Shown here piece by piece: positions 1 through 9,054 of a stretch of 64,000 nt of DNA (position 1 is its first letter; each line of letters starts with the position of its first letter). Below the pieces are notes generated by a model. That model did no database searches. It had not been told where the DNA came from and saw only the letters and a list, made by a program, of their open reading frames with translations. The stretch is from contig NZ_JAAZWB010000052.1 in the NCBI RefSeq assembly GCF_012524115.1, positions 44,269 through 108,268 of the forward strand, read 5' to 3'. Origin of the DNA: Bacillus sp. RO1. GTDB taxonomy: Bacteria > Bacillota > Bacilli > Bacillales > Bacillaceae_I. The translations under genes were made by a program, and so were the position numbers.

Positions 1-2
1 AA

Positions 3-821
3 GAAGGTATCAGCCTGCTTGCTTCCTATACAAGGAACGGGCGCGAAGTCGTAAATATGATGCAAATTGCATGTGGACTCGCAATTACGGAAGACCGCGA
101 CACAGTAAAGGTTGAAGACATTGAGTGGGTAGTTCACTCTAGTCAATTGGCACCTAAATACGAAAACAAAATAAAAGAAGCGGCACAGCCTGGACTTGTC
201 AACGGTCTGGCGGTTTTCGGACCTAACTCAGGAGCGCTTCTTGAAATTGAAGTGACCGCAATTCCTACCGAAGAGAAAAAAGGAACGGTGAACATAACAG
301 GAATTGTGGAAGAAGAAAGCATGGGTAATCAAGGTGGCAAATCCATACGCAGAAAGAGTATGGCAAAAGGATCTATCGAGAACGTTATTACAGTACTTAG
401 AAAGCTTGGAGTTCCTGCTGCTGATTACGATATCCATGTCAATTTTCCAGGTGGAATCCCGATTGACGGACCTTCAGCAGGAATTGCAATGGCGACTGGA
501 ATTTATTCAGCCATCTTCAAAATTCCAGTTAGCAATCTTGTCGCAATGACAGGAGAAATCAGCATCCACGGAACTGTTAAACCAATTGGGGGAGTCATCC
601 CGAAAATAAAAGCGGCAAAACAGGCTGGTGCAAAGAAAGTCATCATTCCAGCTGATAACATGCAATCGATTATTAAAGAAATTGACGGCATTGAAGTCAT
701 TCCGGTAAAAGAGTTCCAAGAAGTCCTTGATCTTACCTTATTAAGAGAAAAGATTACCGAAACGAGCGTAGAAAGCATTTTGCATGCACCAATGAGCATT
801 CCGAAAACAGAATCCATGTAA
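3..821 (+). CDS. lonB: ATP-dependent protease LonB, C-terminal part (5' end outside window)
   Basis: The frame is open from base 3, so the gene begins before the window. The visible 272 residues are the end of the AAA+ module followed by the S16 Lon protease domain. The catalytic serine lies in a DGPSAG motif and the catalytic lysine region reads PIGGVIPKIKAAKQAG, giving the Ser-Lys dyad of Lon enzymes. In Bacillus, LonB is a Lon-like protease made in the forespore and lies just upstream of lonA, as here. A hairpin follows the stop codon, so lonA is probably transcribed separately. The identity rests on the protease motifs plus lonA as the next gene. Confidence 0.93.
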   Translation, partial: EGISLLASYTRNGREVVNMMQIACGLAITEDRDTVKVEDIEWVVHSSQLAPKYENKIKEAAQPGLVNGLAVFGPNSGALLEIEVTAIPTEEKKGTVNITGIVEEESMGNQGGKSIRRKSMAKGSIENVITVLRKLGVPAADYDIHVNFPGGIPIDGPSAGIAMATGIYSAIFKIPVSNLVAMTGEISIHGTVKPIGGVIPKIKAAKQAGAKKVIIPADNMQSIIKEIDGIEVIPVKEFQEVLDLTLLREKITETSVESILHAPMSIPKTESM

Positions 822-826
822 ATGGT

Positions 827-856
827 GGGCAGGCCTTGCGATGGTCTGCCTGTTTT
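827..856 (+). terminator. Rho-independent terminator of lonB
   Basis: GGCAGGCC pairs with GGTCTGCC around a 7-nt loop, followed by TTTT. It starts six bases after the lonB stop codon. Confidence 0.75.
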
Positions 857-991
857 ACATCACGAAGCCTTACTGATTGCACTAATGCGTTTAAAAAGGT
901 AAAATTTTTACTACCATTTCTATATTAAGTTAGGCAAAGTTGTAAAAGATAATAAAACAAACTCTTTTATAAGTTAAACTGTCCCTTTAAT

Positions 992-1020
992 TAGACAGAG
1001 TTATTTAATTAGGATAGAAT
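992..1020 (+). promoter_or_regulatory. Likely sigma-A promoter of lonA
   Basis: TAGACA (992-997), a 17-base spacer and TAGAAT (1015-1020) each differ from consensus at one base. The predicted start is about 35 bases before the lonA ATG. A short inverted repeat (CTGTC 979-983, GACAG 994-998) overlaps the -35 box and could be an operator, but I recognise no specific regulator. Confidence 0.6.
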
Positions 1021-1062
1021 TGAACAAAGATACATAAAGGAAGAGCGTACGGGGGTGTTACC

Positions 1063-3387
1063 ATGGCAACAAATAAGGAATTTCATGTTCCATTATTGCC
1101 TTTAAGAGGACTGATGGTCTTTCCGACAATGGTGTTACATTTGGATGTCGGAAGAGAAAAGTCAATAGAAGCATTAGAACAAGCGATGCTAGGAGACGAC
1201 ATTGTCGTTCTCTCTACACAAAAAGAAGTGGGAACGGACAATCCTACAAAAGAGGACCTATACACTTGGGGTACTTTGACAAAAGTGAAACAAATGTTAA
1301 AGCTTCCTAATGGTACGGTCCGTGTCCTTGTGGAAGGACTAGAACGTGCAAAAATAGAAGAGTTTATTGAAAAAGATACACATTGGGAAGCCAAACTTTT
1401 GACCTATCCCGATACAGAAGAGAAAGATCCTGAAGACGAAGCCTTAATGAGAACTTTGCTGGACTATTTCCATACATACACAAAGCTCTCTAAAAAGACA
1501 ACTGTCGAAACATATCATACCGTTTCTGATATAACAGAGCCTGGGAGAATGGCGGATATCATTACATCCCACTTACCTATTAACATGAAAGAAAAACAGG
1601 ATATTCTTGAAACGCGTGATGTAAAAGAGCGTCTGAACAAAGTGATCAAACACGTAAATAATGAAAAAGAAGTACTGCAATTAGAGAAAAAAATCGGTTT
1701 GCGAGTGAAGCGTTCTATGGAACGTACACAAAAGGAATATTACCTTCGTGAGCAGATGAAAGCAATCCAAAAAGAGCTTGGCGATAAGGAAGGTAAAGGC
1801 GGAGAAATTGAGGACCTTAAAGAGAAACTCGAAAAGATCGGCATGCCGGAAAATGTGAAAAAGACTGCATTGAAGGAAATTGACCGCTATGAAAAAATTC
1901 CATCCAGTTCCGCTGAAAGCTCTGTTATCCGCAACTATATTGACTGGTTGTTAAACCTGCCTTGGCAAGAAGCAACAGAAGATCAATTAAATATTATCAG
2001 AGCGGAAGAAATTCTTAATGAAGACCACTTCGGGCTGGAAAAAGTAAAAGAACGTGTTTTGGAATACTTAGCCGTCCAACAGCTGACAAAATCACTGAAA
2101 GGACCAATTCTTTGTTTGGCAGGACCTCCGGGTGTCGGTAAAACTTCCTTGGCACGATCCATTGCCAAGTCCTTGGACCGCAAATTTGTCCGCGTCTCCC
2201 TTGGCGGAGTTCGGGACGAATCTGAAATACGCGGTCACCGTAGAACCTATGTTGGTGCCATGCCTGGCCGAATCATCCAGGGCATGAAAAAAGCGGGAAC
2301 CATCAATCCGGTTTTCCTTTTAGATGAAATAGACAAAATGTCCAATGACTTCAGGGGAGATCCTTCCTCTGCATTGCTGGAAGTATTAGATCCTGAACAA
2401 AATTTTAATTTCAGTGACCACTATATCGAAGAACCTTATGACCTATCTAATGTCATGTTCATCGCTACAGCAAACAATTTGGCTACCATTCCTGGACCTT
2501 TACGCGACAGAATGGAAATCATTACGATCGCAGGTTACACAGAAATAGAAAAGTTAAACATAGGGAAAGACCATCTGCTGCCTCGTCAGGCAAAGGAGCA
2601 TGGTTTACAAAAGAATCTCCTGCAAGTCAGAGACGAAGCGCTAATGTCCATTATCCGACACCATACCCGTGAAGCAGGCGTGCGTAGTTTGGAAAGACAA
2701 CTTGCTTCTATCTGCAGGAAAGCTGCCAAACTCATCGTTTCTGGTGAAAAGAAAAGGGTAGTTATTACGGATAAAAACCTTGCCGAATTCCTTGGTAAGC
2801 CGAAATTCCGTTACGGACAGGCAGAAGAAGAAGACCAGGTTGGCGTGGCAACAGGTCTTGCCTATACAACCGTCGGTGGCGATACGTTATCCATTGAAGT
2901 ATCCCTATCACCAGGTAAAGGAAAGCTCATGTTGACCGGTAAGCTTGGGGATGTGATGAAAGAGTCTGCCCATGCAGCATTTAGTTTTATCCGCTCACGA
3001 GCGGACGAATTGAATATTGACCCTGATTTCAATGAGAAAAATGATATCCATATTCACGTCCCAGAAGGTGCTGTTCCGAAAGACGGTCCATCCGCCGGGA
3101 TTACAATGGCCACTGCCCTCATCTCAGCATTAACCGGCAGACCGGTCAGAAGAGATGTTGGAATGACAGGTGAAATTACTTTAAGAGGACGTGTGCTACC
3201 AATCGGCGGACTAAAAGAAAAATCCCTGAGTGCACACCGCGCCGGCTTAAAAAAGGTTATACTACCTAAAGAGAATGAAAAAGATTTGGATGATATTCCA
3301 GAAAGTGTGCGAAAAGATTTAACGTTTGTTTTAGTATCACATTTAGATCAAGTGTTAGAACACGCATTAGCAGGAGAGAAAAAATGA
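1063..3387 (+). CDS. lonA: ATP-dependent protease LonA
   Basis: Full-length class A Lon protease (774 aa), a cytosolic hexamer that unfolds and degrades damaged or regulatory proteins. Domain order is the N-terminal LAN substrate domain (about 1-205), a coiled region, the AAA+ module with Walker A GPPGVGKT (354-361) and Walker B FLLDEID, then the S16 protease domain with catalytic Ser677 in KDGPSAG and Lys720 in GGLKEK. The ATG is preceded by a GGGGGTG ribosome binding site. It overlaps engB by four bases (ATGA), so the two are translationally coupled. The order lonB-lonA-engB is as in B. subtilis. Confidence 0.98.
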   Translation: MATNKEFHVPLLPLRGLMVFPTMVLHLDVGREKSIEALEQAMLGDDIVVLSTQKEVGTDNPTKEDLYTWGTLTKVKQMLKLPNGTVRVLVEGLERAKIEEFIEKDTHWEAKLLTYPDTEEKDPEDEALMRTLLDYFHTYTKLSKKTTVETYHTVSDITEPGRMADIITSHLPINMKEKQDILETRDVKERLNKVIKHVNNEKEVLQLEKKIGLRVKRSMERTQKEYYLREQMKAIQKELGDKEGKGGEIEDLKEKLEKIGMPENVKKTALKEIDRYEKIPSSSAESSVIRNYIDWLLNLPWQEATEDQLNIIRAEEILNEDHFGLEKVKERVLEYLAVQQLTKSLKGPILCLAGPPGVGKTSLARSIAKSLDRKFVRVSLGGVRDESEIRGHRRTYVGAMPGRIIQGMKKAGTINPVFLLDEIDKMSNDFRGDPSSALLEVLDPEQNFNFSDHYIEEPYDLSNVMFIATANNLATIPGPLRDRMEIITIAGYTEIEKLNIGKDHLLPRQAKEHGLQKNLLQVRDEALMSIIRHHTREAGVRSLERQLASICRKAAKLIVSGEKKRVVITDKNLAEFLGKPKFRYGQAEEEDQVGVATGLAYTTVGGDTLSIEVSLSPGKGKLMLTGKLGDVMKESAHAAFSFIRSRADELNIDPDFNEKNDIHIHVPEGAVPKDGPSAGITMATALISALTGRPVRRDVGMTGEITLRGRVLPIGGLKEKSLSAHRAGLKKVILPKENEKDLDDIPESVRKDLTFVLVSHLDQVLEHALAGEKK

Positions 3388-3968
3388 AAGTAACACAAGC
3401 AGAAATAGTAATAAGTGCCGTAAAACCAGAACAATACCCAAGTGAGCTTTTGCCGGAATTCGCCTTGGCGGGCCGTTCCAATGTTGGAAAGTCATCTTTT
3501 ATCAATAAGATGATCAACCGCAAGAACCTTGCGAGAACTTCCTCCAAACCGGGAAAAACACAAACATTGAACTTTTATCTGATCAATGAAATGTTGCATT
3601 TCGTCGATGTACCTGGTTATGGTTTCGCAAAAGTCCCGAAATCCGAACGTGATGCATGGGGCAGAATGATGGAAACCTATTTGACAAGCAGAGAGCAGCT
3701 TCGTGCCGTCCTGCAAATAGTAGACCTTCGCCATCCGCCGTCCAAGGATGATGTCACGATGTATGAGTACCTGAAGCATTACGAGCTTCCAGTAGTCGTC
3801 ATCGCAACGAAGGCAGACAAAATTCCTAAAGGGAAATGGCAAAAACACTTAAAAGTGATAAGGGAAACCCTCGGAATGGATAAAGAAGACGAACTAATCC
3901 TTTTCTCTTCCGAAACAGGACAAGGCAAAGATGAAGTCTGGGGCATGTTGCAAAAAAGAATGAAGTAA
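3384..3968 (+). CDS. engB: Ribosome biogenesis GTPase YsxC/EngB
   Basis: TrmE-Era-EngA-EngB family GTPase of 194 aa, the usual length, needed for late assembly of the 50S subunit. The P-loop is GRSNVGKSS (30-38), G3 is DVPGYG and G4 is TKAD. The start overlaps the lonA stop (ATGA), so expression probably follows lonA. A strong terminator closes the two-gene unit. Known in B. subtilis as ysxC. Confidence 0.97.
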   Translation: MKVTQAEIVISAVKPEQYPSELLPEFALAGRSNVGKSSFINKMINRKNLARTSSKPGKTQTLNFYLINEMLHFVDVPGYGFAKVPKSERDAWGRMMETYLTSREQLRAVLQIVDLRHPPSKDDVTMYEYLKHYELPVVVIATKADKIPKGKWQKHLKVIRETLGMDKEDELILFSSETGQGKDEVWGMLQKRMK

Positions 3969-3971
3969 AAC

Positions 3972-4018
3972 CGAAACTGCGAATCAGAGCAAGAATACTC
4001 TGAACGCAGTTTTTTGGT
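3972..4018 (+). terminator. Strong terminator after engB
   Basis: A long stem: AACTGCG pairs with CGCAGTT and, inside it, TCAGAG with CTCTGA, followed by a T run. Flanking A/C-rich and T/G-rich bases extend the pairing, so it may work in both directions. Confidence 0.85.
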
Positions 4019-4039
4019 TTAAAGTGAGGAGTGACTTAG

Positions 4040-5239
4040 GTGCAGAAATTATTTTACAAAGACCCATACATACAGAGATTTACGACAACGCTGGTGAGAC
4101 ATTCACAAGATGAATCGGGAAAATGGTATGCCGTACTAGAACAAACCGCCTTTTATCCAGAAGGCGGCGGGCAACCGTATGACACAGGTAGCCTAAATGA
4201 CCAAAATGTCATAGAGGTACAAGAAATCAATGGGGAAATCAGACATTACCTGGAGCACCCACTTCCAGGAACATCTGAAGTCAAGGGAATCATTGATTGG
4301 GATAGAAGATATGATCATATGCAGCAACACGCAGGACAGCACCTTTTATCTGCTGCGTTTGAAGAATTGTTTTCTTACAAAACAAAAAGTTTTCACCTGG
4401 GCAAAGAAGTATCTACCATTGACCTTGATACGAACGAATTGACAGAAAAGGAAGTTCTAGAGGCTGAAGCACTAGTTAATAAGATTATCCTTGAAAATCG
4501 CATGATTGAGACAAAATGGGTAACAAAGGAAGAGCTCACAAATTATCCACTAAGAAAAGAGCTGTCAGTATCTGAAAATATCCGTCTAGTCATCATCCCT
4601 GATTTTGACTATAACGGCTGTGGAGGAACACACCCTCATTCAACGGGCGGGGTAGCTTCTCTTAAAATACTTGCTCTAGAAAAACAAAAGAACATGATTC
4701 GAGTGTCCTTTGTTGCAGGAAGTCGCGTTTTAAAACAACTACATGCTAAACAGCAGGTCGTTTCGAAATTATCCGCTTTATTAAATGCTCCACAAAACGG
4801 AATGGAAGAAGCGGTCACCAGAATATTAGGGCAAAGTAAAGAACAGGCAAAAGAACTAAAAGAAATGAAAGAAAAGCTTCTAGAATACGAAGCAGCTGCT
4901 CTTTCTTCCCAAAAGGAAGTGGTTTCAGGTCGTACATTAATAAAGTCTGTGCTTCAAAATAAGGAGATGGCAGAACTTCAAAGTATGGCACGGAAATTAG
5001 TTTCAGCTAATGACGACATCAACGTGTTTCTTTTCGCTGAAAATGGAGGGAAGCTGCAATTTGTCGGGGCTAGAGGAAGCAACTCTAATCTCGATATGAG
5101 GTCTGTTGCCAAAAAAGTCTTTGTCTTCATAAATGGAAGAGGAGGAGGTAAAGAAAACTTCGTCCAAGGTGGGGGAGAAACCACGCTGACAGGGGAAGAA
5201 GTGTTAGAAAAAATAACACATCTTTTATCAAACGATTAA
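4040..5239 (+). CDS. Stand-alone alanyl-tRNA editing protein with DHHA1 domain (AlaX-like)
   Basis: 399-aa protein resembling the editing half of alanyl-tRNA synthetase without the aminoacylation domain. It would hydrolyse Ser- or Gly-tRNA(Ala) in trans. The N-terminus carries the AlaRS-like FYPEGGGQ motif. The zinc/editing site is seen as HAGQH (HxxxH) and CGGTHPHSTG (CxxxH). A coiled segment (about 255-290) leads to a DHHA1 tail ending GRGGGKENFVQGGG. The start is GTG 4040, after GTGAGGAGT. The gene has its own terminators on both sides, so it is monocistronic. Family assignment is firm; exact substrate specificity cannot be told from sequence. Confidence 0.88.
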   Translation: MQKLFYKDPYIQRFTTTLVRHSQDESGKWYAVLEQTAFYPEGGGQPYDTGSLNDQNVIEVQEINGEIRHYLEHPLPGTSEVKGIIDWDRRYDHMQQHAGQHLLSAAFEELFSYKTKSFHLGKEVSTIDLDTNELTEKEVLEAEALVNKIILENRMIETKWVTKEELTNYPLRKELSVSENIRLVIIPDFDYNGCGGTHPHSTGGVASLKILALEKQKNMIRVSFVAGSRVLKQLHAKQQVVSKLSALLNAPQNGMEEAVTRILGQSKEQAKELKEMKEKLLEYEAAALSSQKEVVSGRTLIKSVLQNKEMAELQSMARKLVSANDDINVFLFAENGGKLQFVGARGSNSNLDMRSVAKKVFVFINGRGGGKENFVQGGGETTLTGEEVLEKITHLLSND

Positions 5240-5250
5240 AAAGTAGAATA

Positions 5251-5292
5251 GATTTCATAGCTTAAATGAAATAGTGGCTATGAAATCTTTTT
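5251..5292 (+). terminator. Terminator after the alaX-like gene
   Basis: GATTTCATAGC and GCTATGAAATC are perfect 11-base inverted repeats around a 13-base loop, followed by seven or more T residues. Confidence 0.85.
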
Positions 5293-5461
5293 TTATTGGC
5301 AAAAAATAAGAAAAATTTCGAAAAATATGTTTATTAGATTGGAAAATTAGGGAATAGGATGTACAAGGAGCAATTCCGAGCATACATACGATACATGGGT
5401 AGTGAGGTCTTCTGAAGTTGGAATTTACTGAATTATTAACAAATATGCATTTAAAGCTTAT

Positions 5462-5490
5462 TTGTGGTAGTTTTCCGTAATTGTTAACAT
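5462..5490 (+). promoter_or_regulatory. Weak candidate promoter of the amino-acid transporter operon
   Basis: TTGTGG, 17 bases, TAACAT, ending shortly before the short upstream ORF and the lipoprotein gene. The match is modest. I see no T-box, SAM or lysine riboswitch signature in 5296-5507. The stretch AATTTACTGAATTAT (5422-5436) loosely resembles a CodY box, with four mismatches. Confidence 0.25.
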
Positions 5491-5507
5491 AAAAGGGAGA
5501 CGAAAAA

Positions 5508-5537
5508 ATGGACACTAAGGGGGATTTTGGAAATTGA
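5508..5537 (+). CDS. Nine-codon upstream ORF overlapping the start of the binding-protein gene
   Basis: ATG GAC ACT AAG GGG GAT TTT GGA AAT TGA, preceded by AAAGGGAGA at good spacing. Its TGA (5535-5537) overlaps the TTG start (5534) of the downstream lipoprotein in an ATTGA arrangement, while its fourth and fifth codons form the downstream ribosome binding site. This is the geometry of translational coupling. It could instead be chance, since a strong upstream Shine-Dalgarno is the only direct support. Confidence 0.4.
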   Translation: MDTKGDFGN

Positions 5538-6319
5538 AAAAAAGGGTATTGTTAGTCACATTATTTGTGCTGTCTACGATTCTAGCTGCTTGCGGCGGAA
5601 AAGTGACAACAAGTGAAGGGTATGAGTTAGTAGAGGAAGGGAAATTCAAGTTTGCTTCTTCAGGAGAATTTGCACCATTTAGTGTAACGGATGGTAACGG
5701 AGAAATGACCGGTTTCGATATTGAAGTCGGGGAAGCCATCGCTGCTGAACTGGGTCTAGAACCAGATCAGGAGAAGTACACATTTGCGAGTATTGTTGAA
5801 GGAGTAAAAAGTGGTAGGTTTGATGCGGCAGTAGCAAGTCATACCATTACAGAGGAAAGATTGAAGGAAGTAGATTTCTCCACACCCTACTACTATTCTG
5901 GGGCTCAGATCTTTGTAAGACCTGACAGCGACATCCAAACATTAGCTGACCTAGAAGGTAAAGAAATTGCGGTTTCCAGAGGGTCTACATATGCAGACCT
6001 TGTAAGCGATATCTCTGACAACATCCAAAACTATGATAGCGATGTAGTTGCGTTAGAGGCATTGAACAATGGCCGTCATGATGCGGTGGTAACGGACTTT
6101 GTAACTGGCCGTGAAGCAATTGGATCCGGCATGGAGTTAGAAGGCCGTGAACTTCTGGACCGCAGTGAACAGGCAGTCGGAGTTGCAAAGGGGAACGAAG
6201 CACTTCTTGAAGCCATCAATGATGCATTAGAAACATTACGTGAAAACGGAAAGCTCAAGGAAATAAGTGAAAAGTACTTTGGAGAAGACATCACTACAGA
6301 CCCGGATGCGCAAGAATAA
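5534..6319 (+). CDS. Amino-acid ABC transporter substrate-binding lipoprotein
   Basis: 261-aa extracellular binding protein of the SBP_bac_3 family for polar amino acids. The signal peptide MKKRVLLVT... ends in lipobox LAAC with Cys20 as the lipid-modified residue, so the mature protein is tethered to the outer face of the membrane. The fold signatures GEFAPFSVTDGNGEMTGFD and VEGVKSGRFDA are typical. The start is a TTG after AGGGGGAT, chosen because it gives a perfect short signal peptide. The permease and ATPase follow after a terminator and a repeat element. The substrate (arginine, glutamine or cystine class) cannot be read reliably. Confidence 0.92.
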   Translation: MKKRVLLVTLFVLSTILAACGGKVTTSEGYELVEEGKFKFASSGEFAPFSVTDGNGEMTGFDIEVGEAIAAELGLEPDQEKYTFASIVEGVKSGRFDAAVASHTITEERLKEVDFSTPYYYSGAQIFVRPDSDIQTLADLEGKEIAVSRGSTYADLVSDISDNIQNYDSDVVALEALNNGRHDAVVTDFVTGREAIGSGMELEGRELLDRSEQAVGVAKGNEALLEAINDALETLRENGKLKEISEKYFGEDITTDPDAQE

Positions 6320-6355
6320 CGAGCTGACCGTCAGCTGATTATAAAATCCAGTTCG

Positions 6356-6390
6356 AAAAATGTGTGGTGTTCATTCACCACACATTTTTT
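6356..6390 (+). terminator. Terminator/attenuator between binding protein and permease
   Basis: A perfect 14-base stem (6356-6369 with 6376-6389), six-base loop and T tract, lying inside the transporter operon. It would let the binding protein be made in excess over the membrane components, or stabilise the 3' end of its message. Confidence 0.8.
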
Positions 6391-6414
6391 ATCAGCGGTT
6401 TAAGGGATTTTGTA

Positions 6415-6545
6415 GCTGTTGATTGGAGCAAAAGGCGAAGGCTCCTGCGGGGGAGTAGCGGCAATGTTGAGACCCCGCAGGGCGCAGCCTGAGGAGGCTC
6501 AAGGTCGCCCCGCGGAAAGCGAAGCCGTTTGCGGAAATCAACAGC
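6415..6545 (+). repeat. Dispersed 130-bp intergenic repeat, copy A (type 1)
   Basis: Bounded by the perfect terminal inverted repeat GCTGTTGATT / AATCAACAGC. The internal conserved blocks occur in the order CTCCTGCGGGG, GAGACCCCGCAG, GAGGAGGCTCAAGG, CCCCGCGGAAAGCGAA. It lies between the terminator and the permease ribosome binding site. An open frame through it (from 6419) is joined to the permease frame but is not real coding. Confidence 0.9.
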
Positions 6546-6586
6546 GGCGATCAACAAATTTTAAATATAAGGAGAGTGAAACCAGC

Positions 6587-7249
6587 ATGCCCAGTTTTTT
6601 GCACTTTTTTGAAACATTTATAAATACATACGATATGTTTTTTAAAGGGATGATTAGAACCTTACAAATCACAGCGGTTTCCATTGCGATAGCACTAATA
6701 ATAGGGTTGTTTTTCGCTTTTTTAAAAATCTCCAAGATAAAAGCGTTAGAATGGATTGCCAATACTTATATTTTTTTAATTCGAGGAACCCCGCTAATCG
6801 TTCAGATCTTTGTTTTTTACTTTGGACTAGTCTCTTTTGGGATATCTCAATTCTGGTCTGTCACACTCGCTCTCGCCTTCCATAACGGTGCATATATCGC
6901 GGAAATATTCCGTGGAAGCATCCAGTCCATAGACAAAGGACAGATGGAAGCAGGAAGATCACTTGGGATGACAGGAAATCTCACGATGAGAAGAATTATT
7001 TTACCCCAAGCGTTTAGAAGAGCATTACCGCCGCTTGGCAACCAGTTCATTATCTGTCTAAAAGATTCCTCCCTTGCTGCATTTATCGGCTACTATGAGC
7101 TGTTTAATGTTGCACAAACGCAAGGTGCCAACTCATATGACGTTATGACATATTTATTAGTCGTTTCTGTGTACTACTTGATCCTTGTCGGATTGATTGG
7201 AATTGTTGTAAATCTATTAGAACGTAAATTCTCAGCAAGTGAAAGATAG
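6587..7249 (+). CDS. Amino-acid ABC transporter permease
   Basis: 220-aa inner-membrane permease of the HisM/GlnP type with about five hydrophobic segments. The EAA-loop region reads EAGRSLGMTGNLTMRRIILPQAFRRALPPLGNQ when pieced together (about 130-165), where the ATPase docks. I place the start at ATG 6587 because TAAGGAGAG precedes it at proper spacing and because the longer frame runs through a dispersed repeat. The gene is ten bases upstream of its ATPase, which marks an operon. It forms the transmembrane pore for the preceding lipoprotein's ligand. Confidence 0.93.
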   Translation: MPSFLHFFETFINTYDMFFKGMIRTLQITAVSIAIALIIGLFFAFLKISKIKALEWIANTYIFLIRGTPLIVQIFVFYFGLVSFGISQFWSVTLALAFHNGAYIAEIFRGSIQSIDKGQMEAGRSLGMTGNLTMRRIILPQAFRRALPPLGNQFIICLKDSSLAAFIGYYELFNVAQTQGANSYDVMTYLLVVSVYYLILVGLIGIVVNLLERKFSASER

Positions 7250-7259
7250 GAGGTAGGAC

Positions 7260-7991
7260 ATGAGTAATAAAATTGAAGTAATAGACCTGAATAAATCTTT
7301 TGGGGACCTACATGTCCTCAAAGACATATCTTTGACTGTGAAAAACAAAGAAGTTGTGTGCCTCATTGGAGCTAGTGGTTCAGGAAAAAGTACTATCCTG
7401 CGTTGTTTAAACTTTCTTGAATTGAAAGATAGCGGTTCTATTGTAATTGATGGAAATGAAGTTGATGTGAAAAAAGATAATCTGAACAAAGTTCGGCAAA
7501 AAGTCGGGATGGTATTTCAGCATTTTCACCTTTTCCCTCATAAGACAGTACTGCAAAATGTCATGGAAGCCCCTATCCAAGTAGAAGGCTTGAAAAAGCC
7601 CGAAGCGAAAAAAAGAGCTTCTGAGCTTTTAGCAAAGGTCGGACTCTCTGATAAGGAAGATGTATATCCCGAAAAACTCTCAGGAGGGCAAAAACAGCGT
7701 GTGGCCATTGCCCGTTCCCTTGCCATGAGACCGGATGTCATGCTCTTTGATGAACCAACATCTGCCCTTGACCCTGAACTGGTTGGGGAAGTACTTAAAA
7801 CCATGAAAGAGCTCGCTGAAGAAGGCATGACGATGGTCGTCGTCACCCACGAAATGGGTTTCGCCCAAGAAGTCGCTGACCGCGTCATCTACATGCACGA
7901 CGGCAAAATCGTCGAAGAAGGCCCCCCACAGGACCTCTTTAACAACCCGAAAAACCAACGAACAAAAGATTTCCTGGAAGCTGTACTCTAA
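7260..7991 (+). CDS. Amino-acid ABC transporter ATP-binding protein (GlnQ type)
   Basis: 243-aa cytoplasmic ATPase that powers the neighbouring permease. Walker A is GASGSGKST, the signature LSGGQKQR, Walker [15 protein letters not shown] and the switch histidine VVTHEM, all intact. Length and motifs fit the polar amino-acid (PAAT) subfamily. TAGGAGGT stands directly before ATG 7260. The gene ends the operon; two dispersed repeats and a bidirectional hairpin follow. Confidence 0.95.
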   Translation: MSNKIEVIDLNKSFGDLHVLKDISLTVKNKEVVCLIGASGSGKSTILRCLNFLELKDSGSIVIDGNEVDVKKDNLNKVRQKVGMVFQHFHLFPHKTVLQNVMEAPIQVEGLKKPEAKKRASELLAKVGLSDKEDVYPEKLSGGQKQRVAIARSLAMRPDVMLFDEPTSALDPELVGEVLKTMKELAEEGMTMVVVTHEMGFAQEVADRVIYMHDGKIVEEGPPQDLFNNPKNQRTKDFLEAVL

Positions 7992-8019
7992 ACAGTAATC
8001 ATTTGGTGATACAGATTTC

Positions 8020-8149
8020 CCCTGTATCCTGGAGTGTAAGGTGTGAGACTCCTGCGGGGGATAACGGTAGCTTGAGACCCCGCAACGAAGTGAGGAGGCT
8101 CAAGCACCGTCCCGCGGAAAGCGAACACCTGGAACGCAAGGAAACAGGG
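8020..8149 (+). repeat. Dispersed intergenic repeat, copy B (type 2)
   Basis: Type 2 ends are CCCTGT ... ACAGGG, with the same core blocks (GAGACTCCTGCGGGGG, GAGACCCCGCAACGAAG, GAGGAGGCTCAAGCACC, CGCGGAAAGCGAACACC). It sits only 16 bases from copy C. Confidence 0.88.
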
Positions 8150-8165
8150 AGTTAAACGATTTCTA

Positions 8166-8292
8166 GCTGTTGATTGGAGCAAAAGGCGTAGACTCCTGCG
8201 GGGGAGTAGCGGCAATGTTGAGACCCCGCAACGAAGTGAGGAGGCTAAAGGCCGCCCCACGGAAAGCGAAGCCGTTTGCGGAAATCATCAGC
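8166..8292 (+). repeat. Dispersed intergenic repeat, copy C (type 1)
   Basis: Begins GCTGTTGATT and ends AATCATCAGC, one mismatch from a perfect inverted repeat. It is in tandem with copy B, same orientation. Together the two copies fill most of the 371-bp gap between the ABC ATPase and the convergent LiaI-like gene. Confidence 0.9.
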
Positions 8293-8315
8293 GGTGTCTA
8301 GACAATACAAACAAA

Positions 8316-8359
8316 AAGACCTACAACAACGGAATAACACTCCATTGCTTGTAGGTCTT
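8316..8359 (-). terminator. Bidirectional terminator between the transporter operon and the LiaI-like gene
   Basis: AAGACCTACAA pairs with TTGTAGGTCTT. On the minus strand the stem is followed by TTTTTGT; on the plus strand by a T-rich tract, so it can serve both convergent units. Confidence 0.7.
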
Positions 8360-8362
8360 CCC

Positions 8363-8845
8363 TTATTTCTTCTTAAAAACAAAAAACGCACCAATCAAAA
8401 TCAACAAAACCGGCCAAAAAGTATGTAAACTAGCAACACCAGTCTCTACCACACCTAGCATCTCCATAAACGTATCGTAGAAAAGAAAGAAACTAGCAAG
8501 AATGCACAACAGGACTCCCTCAAACATGCCGCCCTTCGTCTTCTGTGAACGAAGAATAAAGCCAATGCCAATAATTAAAATGATAACAGCAAAGTGATCG
8601 GGCCAAACATCTACCTTATCCTTTAGCTGAAAGTGCAGCCCAATTCCTAGTAAAACAAAGCCAGGAAGGATGTTAGGATAATCACTCTGTTTATACGCTT
8701 GTAATAAAAGTGCAATTCCTGTAATAACGAGGATGGTGGACCAGTGCAGCATTCCTTCCCACAACACCATGTTTAATTGTTGTAATAGGAAATATGCACC
8801 AAAAAATAATAAAAGCAAACCAGGCAGAAAGCTATTTTTCTTCAT
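8363..8845 (-). CDS. LiaI/DUF5668-like integral membrane protein
   Basis: 160-aa hydrophobic protein with repeated pairs of transmembrane helices (about 5-25, 30-48, 60-75, 85-103, 112-130, 138-156), each short segment holding G-x-G or LxxG patterns. This resembles the LiaI-LiaF-like transmembrane region of cell-envelope stress proteins. TAAGGAGGAAAAT precedes the ATG on the minus strand. It is divergent from hemA and has its own terminator. No catalytic residues are visible. A role in envelope stress is only an analogy. Confidence 0.7.
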   Translation of the reverse strand: MKKNSFLPGLLLLFFGAYFLLQQLNMVLWEGMLHWSTILVITGIALLLQAYKQSDYPNILPGFVLLGIGLHFQLKDKVDVWPDHFAVIILIIGIGFILRSQKTKGGMFEGVLLCILASFFLFYDTFMEMLGVVETGVASLHTFWPVLLILIGAFFVFKKK

Positions 8846-8941
8846 ATTTTCCTCCTTAAGATCGAGGCTGAAACCTTGATTCTACAATGAAATTCTGTTA
8901 ATGTACAAGTTGGTGAATAAAAGAATTGTAATGTTTGTAAT

Positions 8942-8956
8942 ATATAATTATGAGAA
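8942..8956. promoter_or_regulatory. Candidate PerR box between the LiaI-like gene and hemA
   Basis: The 15-base near-palindrome ATATAATTATGAGAA matches the PerR consensus TTATAATNATTATAA at 11 of 14 defined positions and contains a TATAAT. In B. subtilis hemA is PerR-repressed. Here the site lies about 90 bp ahead of the extended -10 element, so placement is not ideal. Confidence 0.35.
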
Positions 8957-9045
8957 ATCATGAAAACGGTGTATTTTCAGGTATCCTAATTATTTAATTG
9001 GAAACTATTTGTTCACATTTTAACAAAAGTATCTAGCATTAGTCA

Positions 9046-9054
9046 TGTTATAAT
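9046..9054 (+). promoter_or_regulatory. Extended -10 promoter element of hemA
   Basis: TGTTATAAT is a perfect extended -10 (TGnTATAAT), 43 bases before the GTG start. No clear -35 is present 17 bases upstream, which is usual for extended -10 promoters. Confidence 0.6.

Noticed and set aside
5422..5436. CodY box
   Set aside because: Four mismatches to the 15-base consensus; too weak to list as a site without binding data.
5296..5507. Riboswitch or T-box ahead of the amino-acid transporter
   Set aside because: No T-box sequence, SAM or lysine riboswitch core and no terminator/antiterminator pair before the gene were seen.
6419..6586. Long N-terminal extension of the ABC permease
   Set aside because: The extension is repeat copy A translated; the strong ribosome binding site and a normal permease N-terminus are at 6587.
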